Source: Coniella vitis
Taxonomy: Eukaryota > Ascomycota > Sordariomycetes > Diaporthales > Schizoparmaceae
Assembly (NCBI GenBank): GCA_011317545.1
Contig: WUJK01000010.1
Span: 248,001-312,000 of the forward strand
DNA length: 64,000 nt
Direction of reading: 5' to 3'
Part shown: positions 21,362 through 33,555 of the stretch, piece after piece
Position numbering within the stretch: position 1 is the first letter of the stretch
Layout of the letters: every line of letters begins with the position of its first letter
The notes under the pieces: generated by a model
The model's input: only the letters and a program-made list of their open reading frames with translations
What the model was told of the DNA's origin: nothing
Database searches by the model: none
Made by a program: the position numbers and the translations under genes

Positions 21362-21915
21362 CGTGTGAGAGTCGGCGTTTGATGGTTGCAAAGGGTGTAT
21401 GCGCGTGGTAGTTGAGCACTTGCGTGTTTGAGTTGCGCTTGTGACGGAGATGATGTAGCTCAAGACGGCCAACGATCACAGCTGAAAAGGGCCGGCCCGA
21501 GCCAAGTCGAAGCAAACGGTGAATGCCTTTGTCTGGCGAGCGGAAAGTCAAAAGTGTCAGTTTGGCGGAGGGTGGTGAGACCAGTTGCGTTACGTACAAA
21601 GAAGGAGCAGTGGTGTTAGCTCTCTGCCCCTGGCACGCGTTTGAAGGCCGCTAAAAATCCAGCGAAGGATGCCCCGCGGCTTATCGATACGGGGTGTGTG
21701 GCACTATGTACAGTCTAGTTGCTGGCCAACGTCATGTCATGTCAGGCTAGAGCAGCCAACCGATAAACGACCCCGCCATAAAATCACTCAACAGGCGTAT
21801 CGAGGAACAGCGGTTGGCCCATTCCCAACGCAACCAGCTATTTATACGCGCCTCGCCCGAGAAAGCAGTCCACCCGTCCTGTCCTCCCCTATATACTCCA
21901 ATTCAATCCAACCCC
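21362..21915. other. Divergent promoter region MED9-like / phosphoglycerate mutase
   Basis: 554 bp between divergent starts. An ACTATGTA octamer at 21703 resembles the recurrent nonamer. No gene seen. Confidence 0.6.
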
Positions 21916-23939
21916 ATGTCTAAAAGAAAGGCAGACGACATGACCAAGCCAGACCACAACGCCTGTCTCAGTACGTGCCAATTCCCCGAGTAAGAGAGAG
22001 GAGAGAGAGACAAAGTGCCCCGTTTTCATCGTCAACAACTCGTCCCCATAACTTCACAAACACCACCAACAAGCACCCAGACACGCGACGGACCCCTACT
22101 GCACCCCCTTGAGAGGCCCAATTCCGACTCGCAATGGAGCACAACGACAGGAAGCAAAGACAAGCGCCACCAAGAGCCGCCCGTCCCGACTACCTCCTCG
22201 TCCTCTGCATCATCCTCATCTACCTCGAACTCTCTTGGCTGATTCTAATGCTGCTGCGCACCTACAGTCGTCATTGATGGCTGGGGTATCCCCTCAGACG
22301 CGTCCCCCAAGGACGGCGATGCCATCACCAACGCAAACACCCCCGTCATGGACGACTTCGCCAAGTCGGCCACTGGCTTCGCTGAGCTCGAGGCCTCCTC
22401 CCTCGCCGTCGGTCTGCCCGAGGGCCTCATGGGTAACTCCGAGGTCGGCCACTTGAACATTGGCGCCGGCCGTGTTGTCTGGCAAGATGTCGTCCGCATC
22501 GACCAAGCCATCAAGAAGGGCGAGTTTGCCAGCAACGAGGTCATCAAGAAGACGTTTGAGTTGACCAAGAGTGGAAACGGAAGACTCCACCTTTGTGGAC
22601 TGGTCTCTCACGGTGGTGTGGTACGTCTGGACCTTGTGATGAATATGGTGCCAATAAACAGGCAGTGCAGCCAAAATCTAACGCGATTCTGCAACAGCAC
22701 TCCAAGCAAGAGCACCTGTACGCTCTGCTCAAGGCTGCCAAGGAGGCCGAGATCCCCGAGGTCTATATCCACTTCTTCGGCGATGGTCGCGACACCGACC
22801 CCAAGTCTGGCTACGGCTACATGGAGGAGCTCCTCGGCAAGCTCAAGGAGTTTGGCATTGGTAAGCTGGCCACTGTTGTCGGCCGCTACTATGCCATGGA
22901 TCGTGACAAGAGATGGGAGCGTGTCGAGCTTGCCTTGAAGGGTATGGTTCTGGGCGAGGGTGAGGCTAGCAGCGACCCTCTGGCAACTGTCAAGGAGCGC
23001 TACGAGAAGGGCGAGAACGATGAGTTCCTCAAGCCTATCATTGTCAACGGTGACGAGGCCCGCATCAAGGGTAAGCTTTCGCATTCATACCCGTTGATTA
23101 TCTTGCTATTCAGTTGCTGACGCCGGTTAGACGGCGACAACGTCTTCTTCTTCAACTACCGCTCCGACCGTGTGCGACAAATCACCCAGCTTCTGGGAGA
23201 TGTCGACCGCTCTCCCCGCCCCGACTTTGCGTACCCCAAGGTCAACCTGGTCACCATGACCCAATACAAGCTCGACTATCCCTTCGAGGTTGCCTACAAG
23301 CCCCAGCACATGGGCAACGTCCTGGCCGAATGGCTCGGCAAGCAGGAGGTCGAGCAGGTGCACATTGCCGAGACGGAGAAGTACGCCCACGTCACCTTCT
23401 TCTTCAACGGCGGTGTTGAGAAGGCCTTCCCTCTGGAGACCCGCGACGAGACACAGGACCTTGTGCCCTCCAACAAGTCCGTTGCTACCTACGACAAGGC
23501 CCCCGAGATGTCTGCCGACGGTGTTGCCGACCAGGTTGCCAAGCGTTTGGGCGAGCACAAGTTCCCCTTTGTCATGAACAACTTTGCTCCTCCTGACATG
23601 GTCGGCCACACTGGTGTGTATGAGGCCGCCGTTGTTGGTGTTGAAGCCACCGACAAGGCTATTGGCAAGATCTACGAAGCATGCAAGAAGGAGGGCTACA
23701 TCCTCTTCATCACTGCTGACCACGGCAACGCTGAGGAGATGAAGTTCCCCGACGGCAAGCCCAAGACCAGCCACACCACCAACAAGGTGCCATTCATCAT
23801 GGCCAACGCCCCTGAAGGCTGGAGCCTCAAGAAGGGCGATGAGGGTGTCCTGGGTGACGTTGCCCCTACCATTCTGGCCGCCATGGGCCTGCCCCAGCCT
23901 GAGGAGATGTCTGGCAAGAGCTTGCTTGTCAAGCCATAA
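21916..23939 (+). CDS. 2,3-bisphosphoglycerate-independent phosphoglycerate mutase
   Basis: Glycolytic/gluconeogenic enzyme interconverting 3- and 2-phosphoglycerate with two Mn2+ ions. Four exons: 21916-21970, 22268-22620, 22698-23070 and 23131-23939, 529 residues, normal for the family. Phases agree at all junctions. Metal-site motif VIDGWG spans exon 1/2; the phosphoserine nucleophile is Ser76 in MGNSEVGHLNIGAGR; HFFGDGRDT is in exon 3; the second metal site ITADHGNAEEM and the HTTNKVPFI region are in exon 4. Intron 1 is 297 nt, several times the window norm. Strong codon bias (C-ending codons) fits high expression. Confidence 0.97.
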
Positions 23940-24520
23940 GTTGGCAAAGAAATCCTCATCTCATCTTTTCTGTTGATTGGGTAAAACAAAAAAAGGGATA
24001 TATTACGAAAGCGTTGGGACCGGGATGAGCTGGTGTAGACTTAAAGGTTTGTGATACTGTAGAGTATAGATTATTGGGAAGCAATGGGAGTTGTGAATCA
24101 AGAGGTGGTTCTTTGTTGCTTGGTGGCCTGGTCTGCTCTGTATGACCCTGAAACGTATTGTCTGTGTTGTTGCCAGTACAAAGGTAGACCTGCAGTCCTT
24201 TATCCACAGTTGACTTTCGCCTTTGGACCCTCTTGTCTGGTTTCACGAAACCACAATGCGATTGTGACTCCAAAACTTGACATCACCCAGAAGTATGCGA
24301 CATCACGGCCTAGAATACTCTTAGGTTGCTATATAAACAGCGCAAATACAATCCAATCCCACCGTATCTTGTTCTCTGTTGCTCTCTTCGTTGAAATTGG
24401 CTGAAGGACCTTACATCTCCAATCTAGTCATTCTCTTCACAATAAGGACAAGCAGGCAGGACTTGCAAACAAGCACCCACTGGGAGGAAAGGAAGAAGCA
24501 AAAGAAGCAACTTGATCATC
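23940..24520. other. Intergenic, PGM 3' flank and next promoter
   Basis: 581 bp tandem spacer. No gene, RNA or repeat recognised. Confidence 0.6.
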
Positions 24521-25735
24521 ATGGCTCCGCCCATAGGATCATCGTTATCCTCGCCTGCATTTTCTGCCTCAACCACATCCTCCACATCGTCATCTTCGGC
24601 GGCTGGGGTGGTAGATTGGCACACCATCGCGATATACTTCATCTGCCTCTTTGCAGGCGCCGTCCTCGTTATCCTGCTGATGTTCTGCATCCCCCACGAC
24701 ATCTTGACACGGCCGTTGTTGCTGTTCCGCCGGCGAGCAGCAACACAGCGGGCGAAACAACAAGAGCAACCGCGAGAACAGCACCAGCGTCCCACCATTT
24801 CCATCCCTCTGCAGGAATTAGCCACTTCCAATCATTCTTCTTCTTCCTCCTCTTCCTTCTCCTACCAAAGCTACGACAATCCCCCGCCCAAAAGCAAAAT
24901 ACCCAACCCCCACCCCTTTGGCAGCGCATCCTGGCGCGACCACGAAGCCCACGGTGCCACACCGGCCGAAACGGCCGCGCTCGAGATTGAGTCGCTGCAG
25001 AACCAGTTGGAGATACTGCACGAGGCGCTGGACTATGAGCGTGCGGCGCTGGAGCTTGTCGAGGGGAGGAATAGAGAGCTGAGTGTGGCGCTGGGGAACC
25101 AGAAGAAGCAGAGGCAGAGACAACAGCAGAAGCAGAGCTACGATGACTATGACTATGACTTGGACGCCGTCGACCCAGAGGTTCTGGAGAGGGTGTCGGA
25201 GAAGATTCATCAGCCGCTTGAGAAGCCCCTCAAGTCTCAGCCCAAAATCAAGACTCCCACTGCTGCTGCTGCTGCTGCTCCTCCTCTTGCTTCTCGAAAC
25301 CATCCACAGACGTATCCACAGGCTCAGCAGCAGGATCAGCAAAGAGGATATCAGCTCAGTCCTACCAGCGCCCTTTCCCCCCTTGCGCGCCATCCACTCC
25401 CTTTCTCACTCTACACACCCGACGACGATCATCGCGTCCCGCAGCATTCAGCAAGAACAACAACAACAACACCACCGCCCTCATCCCCCCTTCAGCTCCA
25501 CCCCAAACAGACCCAGCCCAGTTCCAGACTCTACGCCTACGCACAACGATATCTCCACAGGGGACGGTCTGCGGGCCCTAGCGTCGACCTTGAAGTCGCT
25601 CAAGCTGGGTCGTCGTCCCAAAGGGGTGGTGGTGGTGGTGTGACAGCGCAGGGAGCTGTTGTGGTGTGTACTGCCAACACTGTGGGTGAGGAGCGGTCGA
25701 ATCCGTTTGCGGATCCGGCTGGAAGGGGGGTTTGA
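24521..25735 (+). CDS. Hypothetical single-pass membrane protein with coiled coil
   Basis: Single exon, 404 residues from the first in-frame ATG. Ser/Thr-rich N-terminus of about 30 residues, then one clear transmembrane helix (IAIYFICLFAGAVLVILLMF), a basic flank (LLFRRRAATQRAKQQ) predicting a cytosolic C-terminus, and a Ser-rich segment. A heptad-like coiled coil (LEIESLQNQLEILHEALDYE and following) comes next. The tail is disordered, rich in Gln, Pro, Ala and Gly, with trinucleotide-like coding repeats. No signal peptide cleavage site is obvious. I do not recognise a family; an anchored scaffold is a plausible guess, no more. Confidence 0.7.
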   Translation: MAPPIGSSLSSPAFSASTTSSTSSSSAAGVVDWHTIAIYFICLFAGAVLVILLMFCIPHDILTRPLLLFRRRAATQRAKQQEQPREQHQRPTISIPLQELATSNHSSSSSSSFSYQSYDNPPPKSKIPNPHPFGSASWRDHEAHGATPAETAALEIESLQNQLEILHEALDYERAALELVEGRNRELSVALGNQKKQRQRQQQKQSYDDYDYDLDAVDPEVLERVSEKIHQPLEKPLKSQPKIKTPTAAAAAAPPLASRNHPQTYPQAQQQDQQRGYQLSPTSALSPLARHPLPFSLYTPDDDHRVPQHSARTTTTTPPPSSPLQLHPKQTQPSSRLYAYAQRYLHRGRSAGPSVDLEVAQAGSSSQRGGGGGVTAQGAVVVCTANTVGEERSNPFADPAGRGV

Positions 25736-26137
25736 GATGTGATTGTGTGGACTATGGAAGATACATACCTGTTGATGAGAGGAGATGAGTGTGTTCATGC
25801 TGTGCATCAACACACTACTTGGTTAGCACAAACATAGAAAATAGAGAGCAATGCTTTGATGACCCCCCGTCTGATACTGTTGTGCGCCAAGATAGACAGT
25901 AAAATGCAAGTAAAGTTTCTTTGAAGCTGTGCGTATTGAAATGCAGAAAATGACCCGACCCTTTTCCTTTCCCCCTCGTCAAACATTCCAACTCCAACAT
26001 AACGGTATAATAACGCCGTAACCGAGCCCATACTCACAAAGATTTCGTAAAAGGAAAACAAAGACTCAGCCAGCGATGCCTCTGGACGCAGCACAAAGCC
26101 TTCACGCGCTCAATCAAATATATACACATCGACTGCT
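25736..26137. other. Convergent intergenic region
   Basis: 3' flanks of the membrane-protein gene and the SRO7-like gene; AT-richer than the flanking exons. Nothing else seen. Confidence 0.6.
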
Positions 26138-29100
26138 TCAAAAGAACTTACTCTTCAGTCCACCCAGTACCATACTTCTCTTTTGCTTACCCACAAACTT
26201 ACTCACATCATTCGCCCACCCGGAACTCTGCTCCTCAAGACTCTCCACATTATCGCCCATAATATTCAACTTCTCTGTCCGCTCATTGATCTGTCTCGTC
26301 AGGTAATCCCCCCAGCTCTCCTGCGACGCTGCCGCCGCTCCCGCAGCAGCAGAAGAAGAAGCCGCACCGGCACTCCCGGTCCGCGCAGCCCTCTCCTCCG
26401 CAGCAGCCGCCTCCATCATCCGCTTGCTAGGCGGCCTGTCAGACCCACCAATCAGCAGGTCCAGATCCGTCGGCGAGACATACTGCGTGCCGGAGAGCCA
26501 CTGCACGTTGGAAATTGTTGGTCGAGGAGGTATCACGGCGTCCGGGTTGACAAGCTTGTCGTCATTGTTGAGGTTCTCGCGACCTTGGTCTGGGCCCCAT
26601 ACGGGTATGACGACGAGCTCCGAGGGTCCAGCCCAGCCAACCACGTCGCCTGTAGATGCGACAATGTTGAGCGTGTTGCGTGATGCATCAAGCATAGGCA
26701 GTGGCGCGCGGTTGATTTCTTTGAGGCCAGGGAGGCTGAAGGCGCGGACGGTCCCATCACCGAAGGTGGCCACGAGAGCAGAACCATTGATTTCGCAGTC
26801 GGTCACAGCCGCTGCGTTGCAGAGGACGTCGTCAAAGGACTTAGAGGCGCCCTTGGAAGTGGCGGGCTTGAACACGCGGATCTCGGTCTGGGTAACTGTT
26901 TGACATGCATGTTAGTGGAAGAAGACCAAGAAGAGTTAAAGTTAAGAGCACACTTACCAGCGACAACAACACCATTCACATGTTGGCCGTTCCGCAGACC
27001 GCCGACAATGTCAGGTGTGGCTGCAGCAGGCTGGCCAGTCTCTGCTACAATAGGACAGATAGCCACTACCCTGTCGCTCAGCGAGGTGATGCCGGCCAGC
27101 TCAACATTATAGCCAGTTCCTGCGGGGAGAATCTTGAAAGTAGCCACCTTGCCCTGGTCAGTGCCGACAAAGCATGCGATGCTGGAATAGCTATCGTCGT
27201 CCAAGGTCATGACACCAAAGTCAATCTTGACAGCATAGTCGATGGCAGCAGGAGACTTCGAATGACCCTTGAGGAAAGAAGTTCTCTTGTCCTTCTTGGC
27301 AAAGTCGGCCAACGCAATCTGGTAAATAATGCTAGGGCCGCGCGAGTCAATGATGCTGAAGAAGCCTGCCTCGGAGCCTACAGCGACGAATCCAATGTCC
27401 GAGACTGCAACTGCAGAGATAGGTCCCTTGGCCATCTCATACATCACATATGGCTGCAAGCCCTCTGTCAGGGAAGGCTCGGCTCGCGATGTAATGTCTG
27501 TCAAGTTGCCTGGGTTGGGATCCAGTTCTTGCGCCTCATCACGTCCAGCCCGTGGGTTTCCGCCCCACCGCCATATAACAACTTCTCCCATCCGTGTACC
27601 AGCTGCAAACTCGCCGGTGTGAGGTGCTAGATGCATCGCAGTCACGTCCACATTTTCATACCGCCCGACAGCTCGTGCCATGTCGACCTGCAGCTGTGCT
27701 GTATTCTCAATGTCATCAGCATGTCCAAGATCCCATAGGCGAATGGTGCTGTCTGCATGAGCGACCTGGATGATATTACGTCCTTCAAGTCGACGTCTGG
27801 GCTTGCCAGCCTCGGCGCCGCCCTTCAACAAATCTTCTCCCTTGTTGCGCTTCTCAACCATGCCCAACCACCGACCGCGATCCAGCGTGGAAATGACGAC
27901 CTTTACAACAAATGGGTGGACAAATGAAAGCGACGGGTGCAATTGATTTGTTGGGCTGATGGGAAACCCTGATGGAAAGCTCATGGTGATGAGCTCACCC
28001 GAAGAGAGTGTAGCCAAAACGGCAATGGGGTCTTGGGCGCCCGCAAAGTGGGGAGAATAGCGAGGTACCAAGCCAAAGCCCGTCACGTCTGTCCCTGGTG
28101 GCGTTGGAAGAACACTCTGGCGTTTGCCCTTGAGGTGTTCCTCCAGAATCTGCCAGGTCGACGTGGCATAGTTTGGCGTTGGACCCAGTTCTAGGAAGGT
28201 CAAGCCCTTCTCCCTCTCTTCTGCTAATTGTCCGCCAGCAACAAGGAGCGCAGTGTCGTCGGGGTTCTCCTTGCAACACCACGCAATCTTTACAAACGGC
28301 TGTATAGCCTTGGGTGTCGGTGCTGGGCGCACAACCTGGTCCACCTTTGTCTCATACAAGGACCTCGCCATGACAATCCGACCATCTTTGGGGTCCCAGA
28401 AAACCAGACTGCCATCCTCATGTGCTGTAAGGATGAATGTTCCTGTAGGGTGCCATAAAGCATGAGTGAGCCTCGGTCTGCGGACGGTATCGATATTCTC
28501 GGCATTTCCACCCGGCGCGCCCGGCTGAAGCACGTATTCAAAGAACTTTGTGGGTTGACTCTGCTTGAACGAGTAAATAACAGCGCCATGAGAGTATCCA
28601 ATCAACAGTTTGCCCACATCACGAGGGTGCATCTGCAGCGAGGCGAGGGTGACCATGGTGGCCTTTGGGTCCTTGCTTTTCCAAAAGTTTGGTATCCTGA
28701 AGGGCGAGATCCTACCGCGGTCGAGGTCAAAGGCAGTCACCTCGCCATTCGACTGGCCAGCAAAAGCCCAGTCAAGCATAGGATCTGTGACCATTGTAGC
28801 AATGGCGCTCCCACACGAGCCACCCGCAACCCGCTTTGCCGTGTCGAGGTCCCATATTGTCAGCTCGCCCTTGACGTCGAGGCTGACGAGTTTATTGGCG
28901 CAAAAGTGTACGCTCTTAATGGAGGTTGGCCGCGGGGGCACAAAGAACTTCTGGATACGGTCGCGGCCAAAAACGTAGATTTGCCCTTTGCTGAAACGGG
29001 ACTCGTTGGTACCGACGGCGAGGAGGGACTGGACAGGATCGTATGCGAGGCAGCTAGAAGAACAACGTCGTCAGGTCGTCTAATTGTGATTCGTCCGACT

Positions 29101-29243
29101 GGGCCTGCTTTCATCCAAACTGACCTGATCTGCGAGTTGATCCCGAAACGCGCCTGTTCGTTCGGCGAGAACATCTGGGGGAGGATGGTGGCAGACAGGT
29201 CCTTTTGCATGCCTGCCTGCTTTCCACGGAGGAACGACGCCAT
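26138..29243 (-). CDS. Lethal giant larvae / Sro7 / tomosyn homologue
   Basis: WD40 regulator of polarised exocytosis that binds the t-SNARE Sec9 and the Rab Sec4 at growing tips. Three exons: 29243-29125, 29053-26958 and 26895-26138, 990 residues, close to Sro7. Introns 29124-29054 and 26957-26896 preserve phase (second donor GTAAGTG). Two consecutive beta-propellers fill about residues 30-880, with repeats such as LTIWDLDTAKRV, GSLVFWDPKDGRIV and IIQVAHADSTIRLWDL. The C-terminus has an Ala-rich linker and an R-SNARE-like helix (SWGDYLTRQINERTEKLNIM and following), the tomosyn/Sro7 hallmark. The terminal codons contain GTAAGT, a perfect donor sequence, so an extra 3' intron cannot be excluded. 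Confidence 0.93.
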
Positions 29244-30737
29244 GTTTGGTGGGTGGATGGATAGGTCGTCGCCAGTCTTCGTGGTATAACAAGGTAAAAG
29301 TCGTCTGTTTGTTCTCTCCCGAGCTTAAACGGCGAGATGGCGGGTCAGTCAGATGCCCAGTTGTGGTAGACTGCCCTGACTGACTGGAAAAGGAGGGGTA
29401 TCGACCTGCTAAACTTAGCATTCAAAGGATCAAAGCCCCCTGGCCAGCGCAACGTCATCCGAGGAAATAGCGGTATTCGTGACAGCTACAGGGCCCAGGG
29501 ACCCTTCTGCCGACCCTGAAACAAGTGGGGCATTCTTTGTCGACGCAGGTGCAAAACCAAGCTCCAGCCACACAGCCACAGTGGCTGGCATCTGATTTGA
29601 GTACCTACGTAACACAGCACCCATCGTTCATCAATCTACGACTCATTGTGTTCGGGTCTCAACTTCGCATGCATCTTCTGCATATTATACGCGTAGGATG
29701 CGTTGTTCTCAGCAACCCAATGGCCAGGCAGATTCCTTTGCTTCTTCCCGGATTGCTGCCAAAATGAGCTCGTCTTTGTGCCCAGCAGCGACAGCATCGA
29801 TCTGGTCCAACACAGGCATCAGACTGCGTCCCATGAGATACTTGATCTCGTAGGCAATCCAGCCTCGCATCCGCTTTTTCGGTGATTGACAGCGGATAGT
29901 TGAAGACATACTCGAGCCCTGACACTGTAGTATACATGCCGACGAAGTCCAATCTAATTCCCACGTGGGATCACTCCCTTGCCGGCCCGTCTCGTCGCTT
30001 GTATACGATTGATGCACTAGCATACCGCGATGGCTGAGCCCGCCCACAAGCTCCCTGGCCAGATCCGAGAGGCTATTATCTGGATGTCCCGAGGCCACGA
30101 TTTGCGTGCCAAAGTCGACCGACAGAGTCAAACGCGCTGTAGCACATGTGGGTTAGGGGGGATATAGCGCACGCACGCCAAGTTGCGCGAGTATCAGTCA
30201 CACAGGTGATGGTGGATTGCAAAAGACGAAGCGCGTGCCCTCGAGGCCGGTTGGACTCGCAACTTCACCAGCACTGGAGGCGGCCTGAAATACTGCCTGG
30301 AGATGCGGACGTACTATAGGTGTTGCGGATGCGTGGCGATCACTGGGTCCATGAAGTCGAGAATCTCGAGAGCAAGTTCGGCTGGTAAGTCGGTCCCGTT
30401 CCGATAGCTGGCTAAGCATACTGTTGAACTCATCAGAACCTCCAGTGTTGTTACGTATTTTCGCCAATGCAGGATTGATATTTTCAAACCATTTACAATT
30501 CGACCCGCAAGCTTTGTTGCACAAGTAGACAATCATAGTGACATTGAAACAAACCCAAAGGTACCTCAACAAAAGACAATACTATATCCCGGAAGTGAGC
30601 ATTCTCCCAACTTCTTCCTAGACCATCAGATGCCCAAATCTATACGCGTTTAAACAATTCAGATTCTGTAGCCATGCAAACAACCGAAACATTACCACAG
30701 AGGAACACTATTTAACAATCCAGTAAAAAACCCCTTC
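29244..30737. other. Intergenic, 1.5 kb, with possible coding remnants
   Basis: SRO7-like promoter side and 3' flank of the DUF7702 gene. Contains minus-strand fragments with protein-like composition in different frames (separate entry, 29709-30390); otherwise no feature. Confidence 0.5.
29709..30390 (-). pseudogene. Possible broken minus-strand gene (F-box-like start, unknown body)
   Basis: A segment near 30388-30347 reads LPAELALEILDFMDP, like the start of an F-box, and is soon followed by a stop. Downstream, after a plausible acceptor (GCTACAG ending near 30141), one frame reads protein-like from about 30131 to 29945. The sense then appears to shift to another frame (DFVGMYTTVSGLEYVFNYPL, about 29955-29890), and back to the first frame at an A5 run near 29878-29886 (WIAYEIKYLMGRSLMPVLDQ to a TGA at 29709). 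Two opposite frame changes and an early stop suggest decay, or a mis-read intron or sequencing slip. No confident homologue. Confidence 0.3.
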
Positions 30738-31626
30738 CTAATGCGCTTCAGCCTCCCTACTCACATTCCGACTTACAATTCCACCTACAAGCAACACAAT
30801 CGCCGCAATCACCTCAGGGATCAAATACAAGCCCACACGGAACCCCATCGTGCCTGAAACGGGGTTCATATCCAAGTTTTTTCCAAAATAAAACACCGCG
30901 CTGCCAATCACACGGATACATAGCACCGGCGCCGCAACCGCCACCGCCAGGACCAACTTTTGCGCCGCTGCCGTTACATTACGTCGTCCTCCGCGCTGGG
31001 GTGAAGGAGAAGAAGAAGCGAAAGAGAAGAATGTCCAAAAGGCCACAACCCCCGCAGCAGCAATCATGAGCAGCAGGATGATACAGCCGCCTCCTGCGAG
31101 GTGCCAGTCGCGGGCGAGTTTGACTGAGTCGGTTTGGTCGGCTGGCTTGCTGAGACCGGAGGCGCCGATGGCTAGGAGAGCGATGGCGGTCACTACGAGG
31201 ATGTGGAAGAGGAGGACAAAGATGGTTTCGAGCTTTCTGCCCTCGCTAGATGAGGGGGTGGTGCTTTTCAAAGAGAGGAGGTAGAAGCGACTAATCATCA
31301 ATGATGTCGTGTCAGGTCTTTGTATCCAAGTAGATCAGGGGGTGAGCATATCAGACGTACGCTTCATGCAGAATGCCACCCAAGGCAATCGTCAAGGGCG
31401 ACAGGCCAATGCTGCTAATGATCGCCGCTCCGGTGCTGGCTGGATTGGCCAGTTCAATTCCGCTGCCAATGATGCGCAAGCTGCAAAAGACAAGGTAGTA
31501 GACCCAGCCTATCCACGAGAGGTTGCGGAAACCGTGCTTGATGGTCGTATAGACGGCGGGAACCAGCAGGATGAGGTAGATGGCTAGCACGGCGGCTGCG
31601 TAACCTTTGTTGGTAGAGTCCGACAT
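30738..31626 (-). CDS. DUF7702-type multi-pass membrane protein
   Basis: Two exons: 31626-31361 and 31290-30738, 70-nt intron (31360-31291, donor GTACGT, acceptor GATTAG), 272 residues. Seven hydrophobic helices: YAAAVLAIYLILLVPAVYTT, the WIGWVYYLVFCSLRIIGSG region, SSIGLSPLTIALGGILHEA (completed by exon 2), TIFVLLFHILVVTAIALLAI, CIILLLMIAAAGVVAFWTFF, KLVLAVAVAAPVLCIRV and the VGLYLIPEVIAAIVLLVGGI end. The SIGLSPL...LHEAR block is typical of the fungal DUF7702 family; function is unknown. I chose the ATG at 31626 because an upstream in-frame ATG (31746) would add a His/Thr-rich extension before the first helix. No biosynthetic genes nearby. Confidence 0.82.
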
Positions 31627-33555
31627 GGCAGCTGTTGTTCTTTCTGTTGCCGTTGTGGTTGTCCGCGTTTGGATTTTCTGACTGTGGCCGTGATGATGCG
31701 CCGAGAATTGTGCAAATTGGACGTTTCTGAAGGCAGTGATGATCATAGACTACTATTGAAGAACATGAACACAGAGAAGCAAACGAGATGGAAACAAAGT
31801 CAGCCTTTATAGATGTCCTCTTCTCCTAGCAAATATCAACAGCAGGCCTGCGCTCTGGCCTAGCCAACCTGACACCCATCTTACCAGCGCATGGTATGTT
31901 GGCTTTTCAGTTTCGATATTCGCGCTCTAAGATCCATGCATGTTGGGGATCATCACCAAGGCGCAGCAGCAATATCAATGCTCGATCCCACAACCCACGA
32001 TTACATCTCCAGGCTTGAATGCAGGCAGCCGTCCAAACGGCAGTTGCAATTGCAGTGGGTCCCATTTGCAGATCGCGCTTAATCCAGATAAAGAAGGATC
32101 CATCCAAGCCTCCATCGGAAAAGTTGCTGCCTGAGCCGAGACGGAGTGTTGCTGCCTCACACGAAGCTGTAGTTGCCTCACGCGAACAAAAAATTTGGCC
32201 TGAAACGAGAAAGATGGTCACCCGAATTTCCCTTTCGAGTCGTTTCGTCGTTACTGATTGGTCAATCTTCTCGCAGGGAAGAAAAGGGCCCTGCGCTACA
32301 TACTTCATAGCATGCAAAGCCAGAATGAATCGTGTTGCTCCACTGCACTAGGAATATTTTCCATCCTAGTAGACTGAATGTTCGTAGCACTGCACCCAGT
32401 GACTGTTGGCCATGGATCCCTCACTAACATTAGGTATAGTTTGATGCGGTCACTGTCAGCAGGGCCACAACGCTGAGTGCGTCGCTGTCGCCACAGGAGT
32501 ATGAAGCTTATTGTCGAGCAACTTGGGGCACATGAACCGGACCTAAGTATTATCAGGCCAACAGTAATCAACACCCTCCCAGCCCAAAGACACACCATAA
32601 AATCAAACCTTCCAAGCCAGCTCTTCTCAACGCAACAACACTCTTGCCTTCATCATTTACTATCTTGAACATTTCTCCCGTTATACTCATCTCGCAAATA
32701 CAAATCGATAACAACGAGGCGGGAAACACAAAAAAAGATAAAACACAAACATAATTGATTGGCCTCATGCAATCTTAGTTTCCTCGAACTTGTCTCACAG
32801 AAATCCAATCGCAACCTCGGATAGTTAGTATCATAGTCCGCAACATCAACCATCCCCAGCCATGCTGTCGTCGACTTCAATACAACTCATACACTCAACT
32901 AGGAAAAAGTAACTTGTATAATCTGCGCAGATGGCATGTTGAACCTGCTTCAACACGTCTCTTCCTTGCTCCTTATATGGAGCTTTCTTGATAGTGGCAT
33001 GGGTCATCATCAGGCTGTTTTCCCGCAACAATTATTTTCGTGAGCTTCTGTCACATAAGCCAATCAGCAGAGCGCGAATACCTTCTAACGCGTCTGACGG
33101 CTTCCCATCCATCCCCCACACAAGGCTTCTATCTTCACATTTACAATCATACGTACGTCACAACGGCCTTTACAAAATTTCAGGAAATACTCGCATACCA
33201 ACGGACTAAGATCTAGTCTATCAATCTATTGTGAGGAATCGATTCAATGAATAACCCTCAACAGAAATTCCATGTAATCCTCATATCATGATATCGCCTT
33301 GGCCACCACATGAGACATTTCGTGTAGTAAAAAGATTCTTCGCGCAAAATGCGCACGTCACGACGAGAAGCAATAAAATCAATGGAAACCGTCCTTCCAG
33401 ATCAAAAGGTCGCATCAAAGTAATGCGACACACCATATTCGCGGTCCAAAGCCCCCGAAAAAGGAATAAAAAAGAGAGCCGTTGAGACAAAAGGAGAAGA
33501 CCACCAGAGAGAGAAGTTGCAATGATCAAACTCCTCCATAGACCAACCTGCGCGT
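31627..33555. other. Intergenic, 1.9 kb
   Basis: Promoter side of the DUF7702 gene and the 3' flank of Argonaute. No coding region that I can support. A short imperfect direct repeat (GTTGCTGCCTCAC / GTAGTTGCCTCACGC) at about 32147-32182. AT-richer from 32550 onward. Confidence 0.55.
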
